Part shown: positions 33,231-41,299 of the stretch, piece by piece | Numbering within the stretch: the first letter of the stretch is position 1 | Layout: the number at the start of each line of letters is the position of its first letter | From: Planctomycetota bacterium | GTDB lineage: Bacteria; Planctomycetota; JAJSAM01; JAJVHW01 | DNA length: 51,086 bases | Direction of reading: 5' to 3' | Assembly: GCA_021414065.1 (NCBI GenBank) | Contig: JAIOPE010000110.1 | Span: forward strand, 1 to 51,086 | Notes under the pieces: generated by a model | Told to the model about the DNA's origin: nothing | What the model saw: only the letters and a program-made list of their open reading frames with translations | The model's database searches: none | Translations under genes and position numbers: made by a program

Positions 33231-33436
33231 CCCAGGACTCTCGCGAGGCGCGTCCGCGGAGCAGAGCGGCCGGGCCGGACCGAGGAGAACGCGACGTCGC
33301 GCTCGCTGTTGCGTTCCCGACGAGGTAGGCCCGAGTCGCGGACGATCCCACGCTGCGTCATGGCCTGGGAACTCTCCGGCGACACGTCCGACGGCGCTCT
33401 GATGCGCGCACTCGCCCGCTGACCCGGGACTCTCGC
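33163..33436 (+). repeat. 82-bp direct duplication of the GH18 3' end flanking a dispersed repeat
   Basis: Copy 1 is 33163-33244 (end of the gene, stop codon and 14 bp after it); copy 2 is 33355-33436. They differ at one base. The 110-bp interval between them holds repeat copy E2. The second copy carries the last 22 codons and stop of the gene without any start, so it is non-functional. Confidence 0.92.
33251..33344 (-). repeat. Dispersed 68-bp repeat, copy E2 (core 33269-33336) with 8-bp inverted ends
   Basis: On the minus strand the core starts ACTCGGGCCTACCTCGTCGG and ends CTCGGTCCGGCCCGGC, as in the other copies. The wider element is bounded by CGTCCGCG and CGCGGACG, perfect 8-bp inverted repeats. 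Read on the minus strand it gives TRAYLVGNATASA and PRSGPAALLR. Confidence 0.85.
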
Positions 33437-33601
33437 CGCGCTTCACAAGATGATCATCGTGGATTCACGCGACATACGTCACCGCGCGCGGTCACACGCC
33501 GCAGGACACTCCGGGCGAATCGGGCCCGGAGGTCCGACGAGGCGGTCCCGGACCGGCTCTTTCCAGTTCTGGGTCGATCGCTCGACCCTCGGAGGGAACT
33601 C

Positions 33602-34633
33602 ATGCACGGTGGTATCCCGGTTGCGGTCTTGATGGGCGTTCTCGTAGGAACTCCCCTACTCAGTGGCGCGGCGTTCGCCGACGCCGCGGACTTCTCGGAG
33701 CAGATGAAATCGGACCTGGCGGCGGCAATGGCCCCGCTGGTGGCCGAAGGTTCCGGCGCGGCGGGCGCACGCGCGCGTGACCCGGGAATTGGGGGGCTGC
33801 GCTGCTGGTTCGGTCTCGAACCGCGCGCCGCGGATCCGTTCGACGGGTTCGCCCGCCCGGTGACGAACCTCCAGTTCCACCACCCCTTCATCTGGAACGA
33901 GATCCGCCCGGTCTTCGTGCAGCACTGGTTCCCGAAGGACTCGCTGCTCGCCGGCGGCGACCTCCGCGCCTACGCGTGTCAGATCCACGCGAAGATCACG
34001 GACGACCTGCAGTTCACGGCCTACAAGGACGGGTACGTCCACTTCGACTCGAAGGCCCTGCCGGACGACACGGGCTTCGCCGACCTGGCCCTGGGCTTCA
34101 AGTACAAGCTCTGGCAGAACCTCGACGTGCCCGCGATCTTCACGGTCGGCCTCGGATACGAGACGACGACGGGCGACGAGGAAGTCCTCGAAGGCGGCCA
34201 CGGCGACCTCTTCGACCTGTTCGGCTCGTACGCCCGGAAACTGGGTGACGTCAACCTGATCACGACGGCCGGGTTCATCCTCCCGCTCGACGCGGACGAA
34301 GCGACGCGCGCGTTCCACTGGCACGTTCACTTCGACATCCCCGCGACAGCGAACTTCTCGCCCCTGCTCGAGTTCAACCTCTTCCACTACATGTCGAACG
34401 CGGAGCGCAACGCCGGTCTCGGGCCCACGGTTCCGCTCGGCTTCGAGGGCTTCGACTACACGAACCTCGGCTCCGACGACGTGGACGGGAACACGGTCGC
34501 ATCGATGGCGCTCGGCTTCCGCTGGGCGCTGAGCGACGACGTCAGCTTCGGCGCCGCGTACGAGTTCCCGATCACCGACCGAGAGGACGTCATCGACAAG
34601 CGCATCACGGTGGACCTCGTCTTCCGGTTCTGA
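33602..34633 (+). CDS. Outer-membrane beta-barrel protein
   Basis: 343 residues. Signal peptide ending near GAAFADA, a short helical region (FSEQMKSDLAAAMAPLVAEG), then alternating amphipathic strands (QIHAKITDDLQFTAYKDGYV; FADLALGFKYKLWQ; IFTVGLGYETTTGDEEVL; VASMALGFRWALSDDVSFGA) and a terminal phenylalanine (RITVDLVFRF), the usual outer-membrane insertion signal. It resembles transporter-like barrels of the MetA-pathway/phenol-degradation type, but I cannot assign a substrate. Good ribosome site (GGAGGG). It lies downstream of the chitinase with a 370-bp gap filled by the duplicated repeat region, and has its own terminator. Confidence 0.75.
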   Translation: MHGGIPVAVLMGVLVGTPLLSGAAFADAADFSEQMKSDLAAAMAPLVAEGSGAAGARARDPGIGGLRCWFGLEPRAADPFDGFARPVTNLQFHHPFIWNEIRPVFVQHWFPKDSLLAGGDLRAYACQIHAKITDDLQFTAYKDGYVHFDSKALPDDTGFADLALGFKYKLWQNLDVPAIFTVGLGYETTTGDEEVLEGGHGDLFDLFGSYARKLGDVNLITTAGFILPLDADEATRAFHWHVHFDIPATANFSPLLEFNLFHYMSNAERNAGLGPTVPLGFEGFDYTNLGSDDVDGNTVASMALGFRWALSDDVSFGAAYEFPITDREDVIDKRITVDLVFRF

Positions 34634-34672
34634 TCCTCCAGCGAATCGGACGCGAGCCGCAGTGGGCGTCGG

Positions 34673-34699
34673 GCGCCCCGGGGATCTTCCCCGGGGCGC
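34673..34699 (+). terminator. Rho-independent terminator after the outer-membrane barrel gene
   Basis: Perfect 12-bp stem GCGCCCCGGGGA / TCCCCGGGGCGC with a 3-nt loop, followed by TTTCGATT. It shares the TCGATTCC tail with the hairpins at 40111 and 45651. Confidence 0.85.
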
Positions 34700-34771
34700 T
34701 TTCGATTCCGCGGGACGGCGACTGCCCCGGCGGGGCGGAGAACGCGCGACGCGCGTTCGCGGAGCAGCGTG

Positions 34772-34839
34772 GCCGGGCCGGACCGAGGAGAACGCGACGC
34801 CGCGCTCGCTGTCGCGTTCCTGACGAGGCAGACGCGAGT
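34772..34839 (-). repeat. Dispersed 68-bp repeat, copy E3
   Basis: Minus-strand core starts ACTCGCGTCTGCCTCGTCAG and ends CTCGGTCCGGCCCGGC. It contains a perfect 9-bp stem GAACGCGAC / GTCGCGTTC around the conserved AGCGAGCGC centre. In the conserved frame it reads TRVCLVRNATASA and PRSGPATLLR. It lies between the barrel terminator and the ftsK promoter. Confidence 0.85.
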
Positions 34840-34883
34840 CGCGCACGGCGCCGCGGTCCCCCGACGATCCGCTACCCCAGCCA

Positions 34884-34911
34884 TTGCGTTCGTCCGGGGA
34901 TGACATACAAT
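34884..34911 (+). promoter_or_regulatory. Promoter of ftsK
   Basis: TTGCGT and TACAAT with 16-nt spacing, ending 12 nt before the chosen ATG. A -10 this close to consensus is rare in such GC-rich DNA. The expected transcript start leaves only a few leader bases. Confidence 0.6.
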
Positions 34912-34923
34912 CGCTGTGGCACC

Positions 34924-37668
34924 ATGCCCCCACTCAACAAGCCTTCCACGCGGCGCCGCGACGGCGTCTCGGAGTCGTTCCTCGTGGCCGCGCTCGCCGC
35001 GCAGCTCCTGCTGCTCGTGGCGCTCGTGATGCACGGCCCGGACGACGGCGCATCGCCAAGTCTCGTCGGCTCGATCGGGCGATTCGCCGCGACGATGGTC
35101 TACGGCGCGTTCGGCGTGCTCTCGTATCTGCTCGTGGCGCTCGGCCTGTGGACGACGGCACTGCGTCTCGCGCGCAAGGAGATCTCGTCGCCCCGCTGGC
35201 GCGCCGCGGGCTTCGTGCTCTTCCTGCTCGGCGGCTGCACGCTGATCCATCAGTTCTTTCCGGCGAGCGCGCTCGGCGGACCGCGCGCGAGCCCGTTCGG
35301 GTTCGAACCCGGCGGCGCCCTCGGCTCGCTCACGTTCTCGGTCACCCACCCAGCACTCGGTTCAGTGGGAACGTTCCTGTTCTCGGTCGTGATGCTCTGC
35401 ACGGGTCTCGCGTTCGCGACCGACTGGCTGCTCTACGAGATGGCGTACGAGATCGTCCGCCGCGCGGGGTCGCTCTTCGGTGCGCTGAAGCGCTTCTGGC
35501 CCGAGCCCGCGATCGCCGGCGTCCCACGCGAAGACGGGGCCGACACGTCGTCCGCACGCCCGCGCGCACAACTCGCCGCACCTTCCCGTGAGGCGATCGA
35601 CGTGACGGCGATGCGCTCCTCCACGGCCGTCGCGCCGACGACCACGATGCCCGACTTCTCGTTCCCCGCCGCGCCCGCGGTCGGCCCGGCGTCGGCCGCA
35701 GCCGCGGTCTCTCCCCCCTCCCCCACCGCGTCGTCCGAGGTCGAATTCCTGCCTCCGGAGGCTCAGCCGAACGCCGCGCGCTTCGACGACACGCACACGA
35801 ACGACGACGCATCCGCCGTGGCGCTCGACGACCCGGTGATCGACGTGCCCGCCGAACTCGTCCCGCCGAAACTCCCGAAGATGCTGCCGCCGGCGCCGAG
35901 CGCGGCGGCTCCCGCCGTTGCGGCGGCCGTGACCGCGCCGGTCAGCCTCCCCGAACTCGACGACGTCGAGGACTTCGACGACAGCGCCGAGTTCGAGGAA
36001 AGCGTCTCCGGCGACGCGGCGGACGACGACGTCGGCGAGATCGACGAAGACGCAGTGCCGGTCCCCGAACCGCCGAAGCCCGTGATGCAGGTGAAGATCG
36101 ACGCGCCGGTGCGCCCGAAGCTCCCGACCTTCCGCGTGGAGCGCCCGCGCATCGACGGCGAGTACGAGTATCCGAGCCACCAACTCCTCGAGCGCCCGAA
36201 GCCGCGCAACCTCAAGCAACTCGAGGCGGCGATCCAGTCGAACGCCGAAATCCTCCAGCGCACGCTCGCGGAGTTCAAGATCGAGGGTCAGGTCGTCGCG
36301 TTCCAGCAGGGCCCGGTCGTCACGATGCTTGAGGTGGCGCTCGCGCCCGGCACCAAGGTCACGCGCATCCACTCGCTCGCGGACGACCTCGCGATGGCGC
36401 TGAAGGCGGAGGCCGTGCGCATCGTGGCGCCGATCCCCGGCAAGTCCACGGTCGGCGTCGAGATCCCGAACCCCGTGCGCGACGACGTCCGCATGCTCAC
36501 GATCCTCGAGTCGCCTGAGTTCCGCGACAGCAAGTGCGCGGTCCCGATGCTGCTCGGATGCGCGGCCGACGGACGTCCGCTGGTCGAAGACCTCGCGTCG
36601 ATGCCGCACCTGCTCATCGCGGGCTCGACGGGCTCGGGCAAGTCGGTGTGCATCAACACGATCCTCCTCTCCGTGCTGCTCACACGCACGCCCGACGAGG
36701 TCCGGCTCATCCTGATCGACCCGAAGCAGGTGGAACTGGCGTTCTTCGCGAACGTGCCGCACCTGCTCTCGCCCGTCGTCACCGACATGAAGCGCGCGAG
36801 CGGAGTGCTCGAGTGGGCCCTCGACAAGATGGAGGAGCGCTACGACCTGCTCCGCCGCTTCGAAGTCCGCAACATCGCGAGCTACAACGAGATCGGCGAG
36901 AAGGCGATCCTCGCCCGGGCGAAGGAACTGGAGATGGACGACGAGGTCGTCGTCATCAAGCTCCCGTACATCGTGATCGTCGTGGACGAGTTGGCCGACC
37001 TGATGCTCGCCGTGGGCAAGGACGTCGAGACGGCCATCACGCGCCTCGCCCAGAAGAGCCGCGCGGTCGGCATCCACGTGATCCTCGCGACGCAGCGGCC
37101 TTCGACGGACGTCATCACGGGCCTCATCAAGGCGAACATGCCGACGCGCATCGCCTTCAAGGTCGCGAGCAAGATCGACTCCCGCGTCATCCTCGACCAG
37201 AACGGCGCCGAGAAGCTGCTCGGCATGGGCGACATGCTCTACATGCCGCCGCGCGCCTCGACGATCGCCCGCGCGCAGGGCACCTACGCCGCGGACCGCG
37301 AGGTCAAGCGCGTGGTCGGCTTCCTCCGCGAGCGCTACCCGCAGGAGTTCAGCGAGGAACTCGTGAACCTGAACTCCGCGCCGCTCCTCAGCGACGCCGA
37401 GAAGGACGAGCTCTACGACGAAGCCGTGCGCATCGTGCTCGGCGAGCAGCGCGGCAGCGCGTCGCTCCTGCAGCGCGCTCTCTCCATCGGATACACGCGC
37501 GCCAGCCGCCTCCTCGACCTCATGCGGGCCGAGGGCGTGGTCGGCGCCTACAAGGGAAGCAAAGCCTCCGAGGTCACGATGACGCTCGAGGAGTACGAGG
37601 CGCGGGTTGCGTCGCAGGGCGGCCGCACGGCTTCCCGCAGCGACGAAGACGACCTCGATTTCGAATAG
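34924..37668 (+). CDS. ftsK: DNA translocase FtsK/SpoIIIE
   Basis: Pumps chromosome ends through the division septum and activates dimer resolution. 914 residues: four membrane helices in the first 180; an acidic Ala/Pro/Asp-rich linker to about residue 390; the motor with Walker A GSTGSGKS (567-574), DPKQVELAFFANVPHLLSPV and Walker B IVIVVDELADL (Asp688-Glu689), LATQRPSTDVITGLIKANMP; and a C-terminal gamma winged-helix domain (about 825-892: LLQRALSIGYTRASRLLDLM) that should read the KOPS orientation signal. The ATG at 34924 was preferred over 34900, which lies within the promoter. It is followed by a second FtsK-like gene without a motor. Confidence 0.96.
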   Translation: MPPLNKPSTRRRDGVSESFLVAALAAQLLLLVALVMHGPDDGASPSLVGSIGRFAATMVYGAFGVLSYLLVALGLWTTALRLARKEISSPRWRAAGFVLFLLGGCTLIHQFFPASALGGPRASPFGFEPGGALGSLTFSVTHPALGSVGTFLFSVVMLCTGLAFATDWLLYEMAYEIVRRAGSLFGALKRFWPEPAIAGVPREDGADTSSARPRAQLAAPSREAIDVTAMRSSTAVAPTTTMPDFSFPAAPAVGPASAAAAVSPPSPTASSEVEFLPPEAQPNAARFDDTHTNDDASAVALDDPVIDVPAELVPPKLPKMLPPAPSAAAPAVAAAVTAPVSLPELDDVEDFDDSAEFEESVSGDAADDDVGEIDEDAVPVPEPPKPVMQVKIDAPVRPKLPTFRVERPRIDGEYEYPSHQLLERPKPRNLKQLEAAIQSNAEILQRTLAEFKIEGQVVAFQQGPVVTMLEVALAPGTKVTRIHSLADDLAMALKAEAVRIVAPIPGKSTVGVEIPNPVRDDVRMLTILESPEFRDSKCAVPMLLGCAADGRPLVEDLASMPHLLIAGSTGSGKSVCINTILLSVLLTRTPDEVRLILIDPKQVELAFFANVPHLLSPVVTDMKRASGVLEWALDKMEERYDLLRRFEVRNIASYNEIGEKAILARAKELEMDDEVVVIKLPYIVIVVDELADLMLAVGKDVETAITRLAQKSRAVGIHVILATQRPSTDVITGLIKANMPTRIAFKVASKIDSRVILDQNGAEKLLGMGDMLYMPPRASTIARAQGTYAADREVKRVVGFLRERYPQEFSEELVNLNSAPLLSDAEKDELYDEAVRIVLGEQRGSASLLQRALSIGYTRASRLLDLMRAEGVVGAYKGSKASEVTMTLEEYEARVASQGGRTASRSDEDDLDFE

Positions 37669-37762
37669 CAAAGGTCCCCGGACGACCGCCGGGGGAACCG
37701 CGAACCGTGTGCATGAACCGGACGTTGACGGAACCCGGCACCTCGCCGGGTGGGAGGATCTG

Positions 37763-40087
37763 ATGAAGTCGAACCTGACGCCCCGGGCCATGACGGCCCT
37801 CGTGACGACGGCACTCAGCGCGTTCCTGCTCCTCTGCTTCTGGGGATACACGCAGGCGGACGCAGACTCGGTCCACGGGCCGGTAGGGCTCGCCGACACC
37901 CTGGCCTCGTGGTTCGTCGGCCCGCTCGGGGCCGGCGCGTGGGTGATCGCGGTGCTCGGGCTCGCCTGGGGCATGATCGTCTACTTCGAGGAGCGCACAC
38001 CGGATCTGGTCCTGCGCCTCGTCGGCACCACGGCGCTCGCGGCTTCGACCGCGATGCTGATGGGCCTCGTGAACGGCGGGAAGGCGTCGGTCTGGGCCGG
38101 CACCGTCGGCGAGGCGGGCGCGCGGATGATGATCGGGATGGGCACCGCGGGCACCGTGCTCGGATGGACCGTCGCGCTCGCGCTGTCGGCCGCGTCGCTG
38201 ATCTTCGCCACCGACTCGCTGTTCAACACGCTCCGCCGGTCCGGGCGCCCGGCGTACGACCCGTCTCTGATGCCGGTCGAGCCGTCGCGCGGCGACCTGC
38301 TCGAGAGCCCTGCCGACGCCGAACCGCGCGTGTTCATTCGTTCCGAGTCGCGAGCGGCCGTGGCCGTCGAGCACCTCGCCACCGCGGAGCCCCGTCCCCT
38401 CGAGGTCCGTCCCGACTCGCTCCCCGACGGGTTCTCCGCCGCGGAGACGAAGTTCGGCACGGTCGTCCGCGGACCGCAGGGATACGAGGGTGTCGAGTTC
38501 CTCACGCCGAGCGATGAGCTCGCGCTGCCCGAAGCGCCGCGCGCTGTTCCCACGATCGAGCATCGCTACGACGGCCTGATGGATGACGACGTGAACTTCG
38601 ACGCGGCGCACTTCGATCCGATGATTTCGTCGGAGCTGGAGGAAGAGCACGTTGCCCTCGAGCGCGCTCCCGCCGTGCACGAGCCGATCGCGGCATTCGC
38701 AGTCGTTCGCGCGCCGGCCGACGACGAGGCGCCGACCCAGGACGTCGCGACGCCCTCGCACGACGACGATGCACTCGCGGCCCGCCGCGAGGTCCTGGCC
38801 CTCGCGGTCGCCCCCGCCGTTGCCGAGCCGGTCGCGGAACCGGAGCACGGGATCGCGCTCGCCGACGCCAGCCTGCTGGTGGACGAGGTGTTCTCGTTCC
38901 CGACGTCGGACTTCGACGCGTTCCCCAACGTGCCGAACGACGGCGCCTCCGCGGCTTCGGAGATCGCGTCCACCTACACGATGCCAGAGCCCGTCGCGGC
39001 TCCGAGTTCCCCCGCGGAGCTTCCGGCAGTTGCAGTTCCCGCAGCGGTCGCCGCTGCGCCTGAGCTGACGTCGGAAGAGCCGGTCTCGGACGAAGTCGTG
39101 ATCCCCTCGTTCTACGAAGACGACGTGGTGTTCAGCAACGGCACGGAGGTCGGCAACGCCGCCGTGTTCGGCGACGACGAGATCTACGTGTACGACTCGG
39201 GCTCGGGCTACGAGCCGCAGCCGACGACCTTCCCCGAGGCCGTGTCGATCGCTGTTGAGTCCGCCGGGGTCGAAACCGGTCTCGCACTTGCGGTCGCGGA
39301 GCGCACGACGATCGGCGTGGCTCCGGAGATCGAAGTCGCGGCGGACGAGATCGCGGTTGCCGTGCCGGCCCCGGCGCCGCAACTCGAGGTGTTCCAGCAG
39401 GTCGTCGCTCCGGTGGCCCCCGCGGTCCCGGACGCGCTGACCATCTCGCAGGCCATCGTCATCGCCGTCGGCGAACTCGCGACGCAGACCGGGGCCGACG
39501 AGCGGGCTGTTGAAGTTGCTCCCGCGGCATCCGTCGCGGACCCCATGCCGATGTCGCAGGCCGCCGTCGTCGCCGTCGGCGCAGAGGAGATGCAGCCCGA
39601 GGAGATGTCCGTCTCGCAGGCGATCGTCATCGCCGTCGGAGACGTCCCCGAGGTCGTGGCGACGGTGGTCTCGGAAGCCGTCGAGAGCACGGCACCAATG
39701 ATCGAGACCTCAGTTGCGATCGAAACTCCCGCCGTCGTCGTCGCCCCGGTGGTCGAAGCCGCCCGCGAGACCGTGGCGGCTCCGGTCGCCGCCGACGCGC
39801 CGGTCGTCGCCCAACTCGCGCTGTTCCCGGCGACGACGTGCGACCTGTCCAAGCTCCGTACGATGGAACTCGACCCGCTCTTCCTCGACGCGGCCGAAGC
39901 GATCCTCACGCGCGGCCGGGCATCGGCGGTCGTCCTGCAGCGCGCGCTCGGCATCAGCTACGCGCGCGGACTGCGCATCCTCGACCAGATGACCGAGGCT
40001 GCGATGCTCGGCCCCGACTCCCCCGGCGGCTCGCGCGAGATCTGCTTCACGCGCGACGCCTGGACGGCGTTCCTCGGCCGCGCCTGA
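37763..40087 (+). CDS. FtsK-like protein with membrane and gamma domains but no ATPase motor
   Basis: 774 residues. Residues 1-165 are a four-helix membrane domain like that of FtsK (LVTTALSAFLLLCFWGYTQA; GAGAWVIAVLGLAWGMIVYF; LVGTTALAASTAMLMGLVNG; GTVLGWTVALALSAASLIFA). About 540 residues of acidic Ala/Val/Pro/Glu-rich linker follow, with three copies of a degenerate motif (ISQAIVIAVGE, MSQAAVVAVGA, VSQAIVIAVGD). Residues 700-770 form a gamma-type winged helix (DPLFLDAAEAILTRGRASAV, then VLQRALGISYARGLRILDQM), very like the FtsK gamma domain upstream. No Walker A or B sequence exists anywhere, and the reading frame is intact. It starts 95 bp after ftsK, behind a hairpin (37733-37751) and a GGGAGGA ribosome site. 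It may tether KOPS-like DNA to the membrane or modulate FtsK; this is inference. Confidence 0.8.
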   Translation: MKSNLTPRAMTALVTTALSAFLLLCFWGYTQADADSVHGPVGLADTLASWFVGPLGAGAWVIAVLGLAWGMIVYFEERTPDLVLRLVGTTALAASTAMLMGLVNGGKASVWAGTVGEAGARMMIGMGTAGTVLGWTVALALSAASLIFATDSLFNTLRRSGRPAYDPSLMPVEPSRGDLLESPADAEPRVFIRSESRAAVAVEHLATAEPRPLEVRPDSLPDGFSAAETKFGTVVRGPQGYEGVEFLTPSDELALPEAPRAVPTIEHRYDGLMDDDVNFDAAHFDPMISSELEEEHVALERAPAVHEPIAAFAVVRAPADDEAPTQDVATPSHDDDALAARREVLALAVAPAVAEPVAEPEHGIALADASLLVDEVFSFPTSDFDAFPNVPNDGASAASEIASTYTMPEPVAAPSSPAELPAVAVPAAVAAAPELTSEEPVSDEVVIPSFYEDDVVFSNGTEVGNAAVFGDDEIYVYDSGSGYEPQPTTFPEAVSIAVESAGVETGLALAVAERTTIGVAPEIEVAADEIAVAVPAPAPQLEVFQQVVAPVAPAVPDALTISQAIVIAVGELATQTGADERAVEVAPAASVADPMPMSQAAVVAVGAEEMQPEEMSVSQAIVIAVGDVPEVVATVVSEAVESTAPMIETSVAIETPAVVVAPVVEAARETVAAPVAADAPVVAQLALFPATTCDLSKLRTMELDPLFLDAAEAILTRGRASAVVLQRALGISYARGLRILDQMTEAAMLGPDSPGGSREICFTRDAWTAFLGRA

Positions 40088-40110
40088 AACCGGCGGCTCC
40101 CACGCGCCCC

Positions 40111-40140
40111 ACGGGCGGCGGACGCGAGTCCGCCGCCCGT
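40111..40140. terminator. Bidirectional terminator between the FtsK-like gene and the FGE-like gene
   Basis: Perfect 12-bp stem ACGGGCGGCGGA / TCCGCCGCCCGT with a 6-nt loop, between convergent genes. CTCGATTCC follows on the plus strand. Confidence 0.75.
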
Positions 40141-40193
40141 CTCGATTCCCAGCGAGCCGCGTTCCGACGAGACGCCGCCCGCGGACGCGGCGG

Positions 40194-41207
40194 CTACTGC
40201 CCGACCGACGCCGCGGGGCGGAACCCGAGAATGCCGTATCGACTGCTGCGCGGAAGTCCGAACCGCCGGGCGGACCGCGCTCCGCGCGCGACGTCGTTCC
40301 ATCCGCCGCCTCGTACGACACAGTCCGCGGCGCTGGCATCAACGCGCGGACGCCCGTCCGTCGGCGCCGGGCCGAGGAACCCGGTCGAGGCGTCCTGGCA
40401 CCACTCCCAGACGTTCCCGTGGACGTCGTGCAGTCCGAACGGGTTCGCGGACTTCTCGGCGACCGGATGATGGTCCGACGGCGACGGTCGGCCGAGCCAC
40501 GCGGCGACGCGCTCGGCGGCGCGATGCCACGCGGTCGAGTCCGTGCGGATCCAGTCCGTGCGGCGCACGTCGGTGTCGTCGTCGCCCGACCAGAACCGCG
40601 TCGTCGTCCCCGCGCGGCATGCGTACTCCCACTCTGCCTCGCTCGGCAGACGGAGCCCTGCCCCGTCGCAGAATCGCTGCGACTCGTCCCACGTCACGCC
40701 ATCGACCGGGTGATCCGCGCCGCGGGTGAGAGACGGGTTCGACCTCATCGTGCGTTCCCACGCAGCCTGCGTCGTCTCCGTTCGGCAGAGCAGGAACGGG
40801 CCACCGATCGTGACGGTCTGTTGCGGCCCCTCGTTCGCGAAGCGTTCCGCCTCGTCAGGCGATGACCCCATCGCGAACGTACCGCCCGGCACGAGGCTGA
40901 ATTCCAGCCCCGTCGCCGTGTGCATGAACACCGCGATCTCGTGTCGGTGGCCGTTGAACCCGAACGTCTCCGTGCCGTCGAACGCGACGCCCTGGGTCCG
41001 CGCGGCCACCCACGCTGCAGCCGCGCGGCGCTCGTCGTGCGTCGCGGCGTCCCAGGCGGCGACGTCGCGGAGGATGCGCCGGGCGTCGTCGTCACGCGCC
41101 GGGACGGCGCCGCGGCCGGACTGTCGGGAGGGAACGAGGAACGCGGCGATGCCCCCCGCGAGGAGGAGCAGCACGACGACGACGGCGGCCCGGCGACGCA
41201 CTCGCAT
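40194..41207 (-). CDS. FGE/SUMF1-like protein without the active-site cysteine, membrane anchored
   Basis: 337 residues. An N-terminal membrane anchor (AAVVVVLLLLAGGIAAFLV) leads to a formylglycine-generating-enzyme-like domain: FSLVPGGTFAMGSSPDEAER, CRTETTQAAWERTM, HPVDGVTWDESQRFCDGAGL, RLPSEAEWEYACRAGTTTRF, NPFGLHDVHGNVWEWCQDAS, VVRGGGWNDVARGARSARRF, GILGFRPA. True sulfatase-modifying enzymes have cysteines in the segment before the final GFR motif; here RGGGWNDVARGARSARRFGL has none, so formylglycine formation is unlikely. Such domains also serve as binding modules or in other chemistry. It lies downstream of the PDZ-toroid gene on the same strand and may be co-transcribed with it. Confidence 0.85.
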   Translation of the reverse strand: MRVRRRAAVVVVLLLLAGGIAAFLVPSRQSGRGAVPARDDDARRILRDVAAWDAATHDERRAAAAWVAARTQGVAFDGTETFGFNGHRHEIAVFMHTATGLEFSLVPGGTFAMGSSPDEAERFANEGPQQTVTIGGPFLLCRTETTQAAWERTMRSNPSLTRGADHPVDGVTWDESQRFCDGAGLRLPSEAEWEYACRAGTTTRFWSGDDDTDVRRTDWIRTDSTAWHRAAERVAAWLGRPSPSDHHPVAEKSANPFGLHDVHGNVWEWCQDASTGFLGPAPTDGRPRVDASAADCVVRGGGWNDVARGARSARRFGLPRSSRYGILGFRPAASVGQ

Positions 41208-41241
41208 CACGGGGGAAGTGTAGACGCGTCGCAGGCAGGAC

Positions 41242-41274
41242 GGACGCGCAGGGGACGCGCAGGGGACGCGCAGG
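41242..41274. repeat. Three perfect 11-bp tandem repeats
   Basis: GGACGCGCAGG occurs three times in a row in the 92-bp gap between the PDZ-toroid stop and the FGE-like start. Confidence 0.8.
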
Positions 41275-41299
41275 CCTGACCGTCCCCGTGCGCGTCCCG

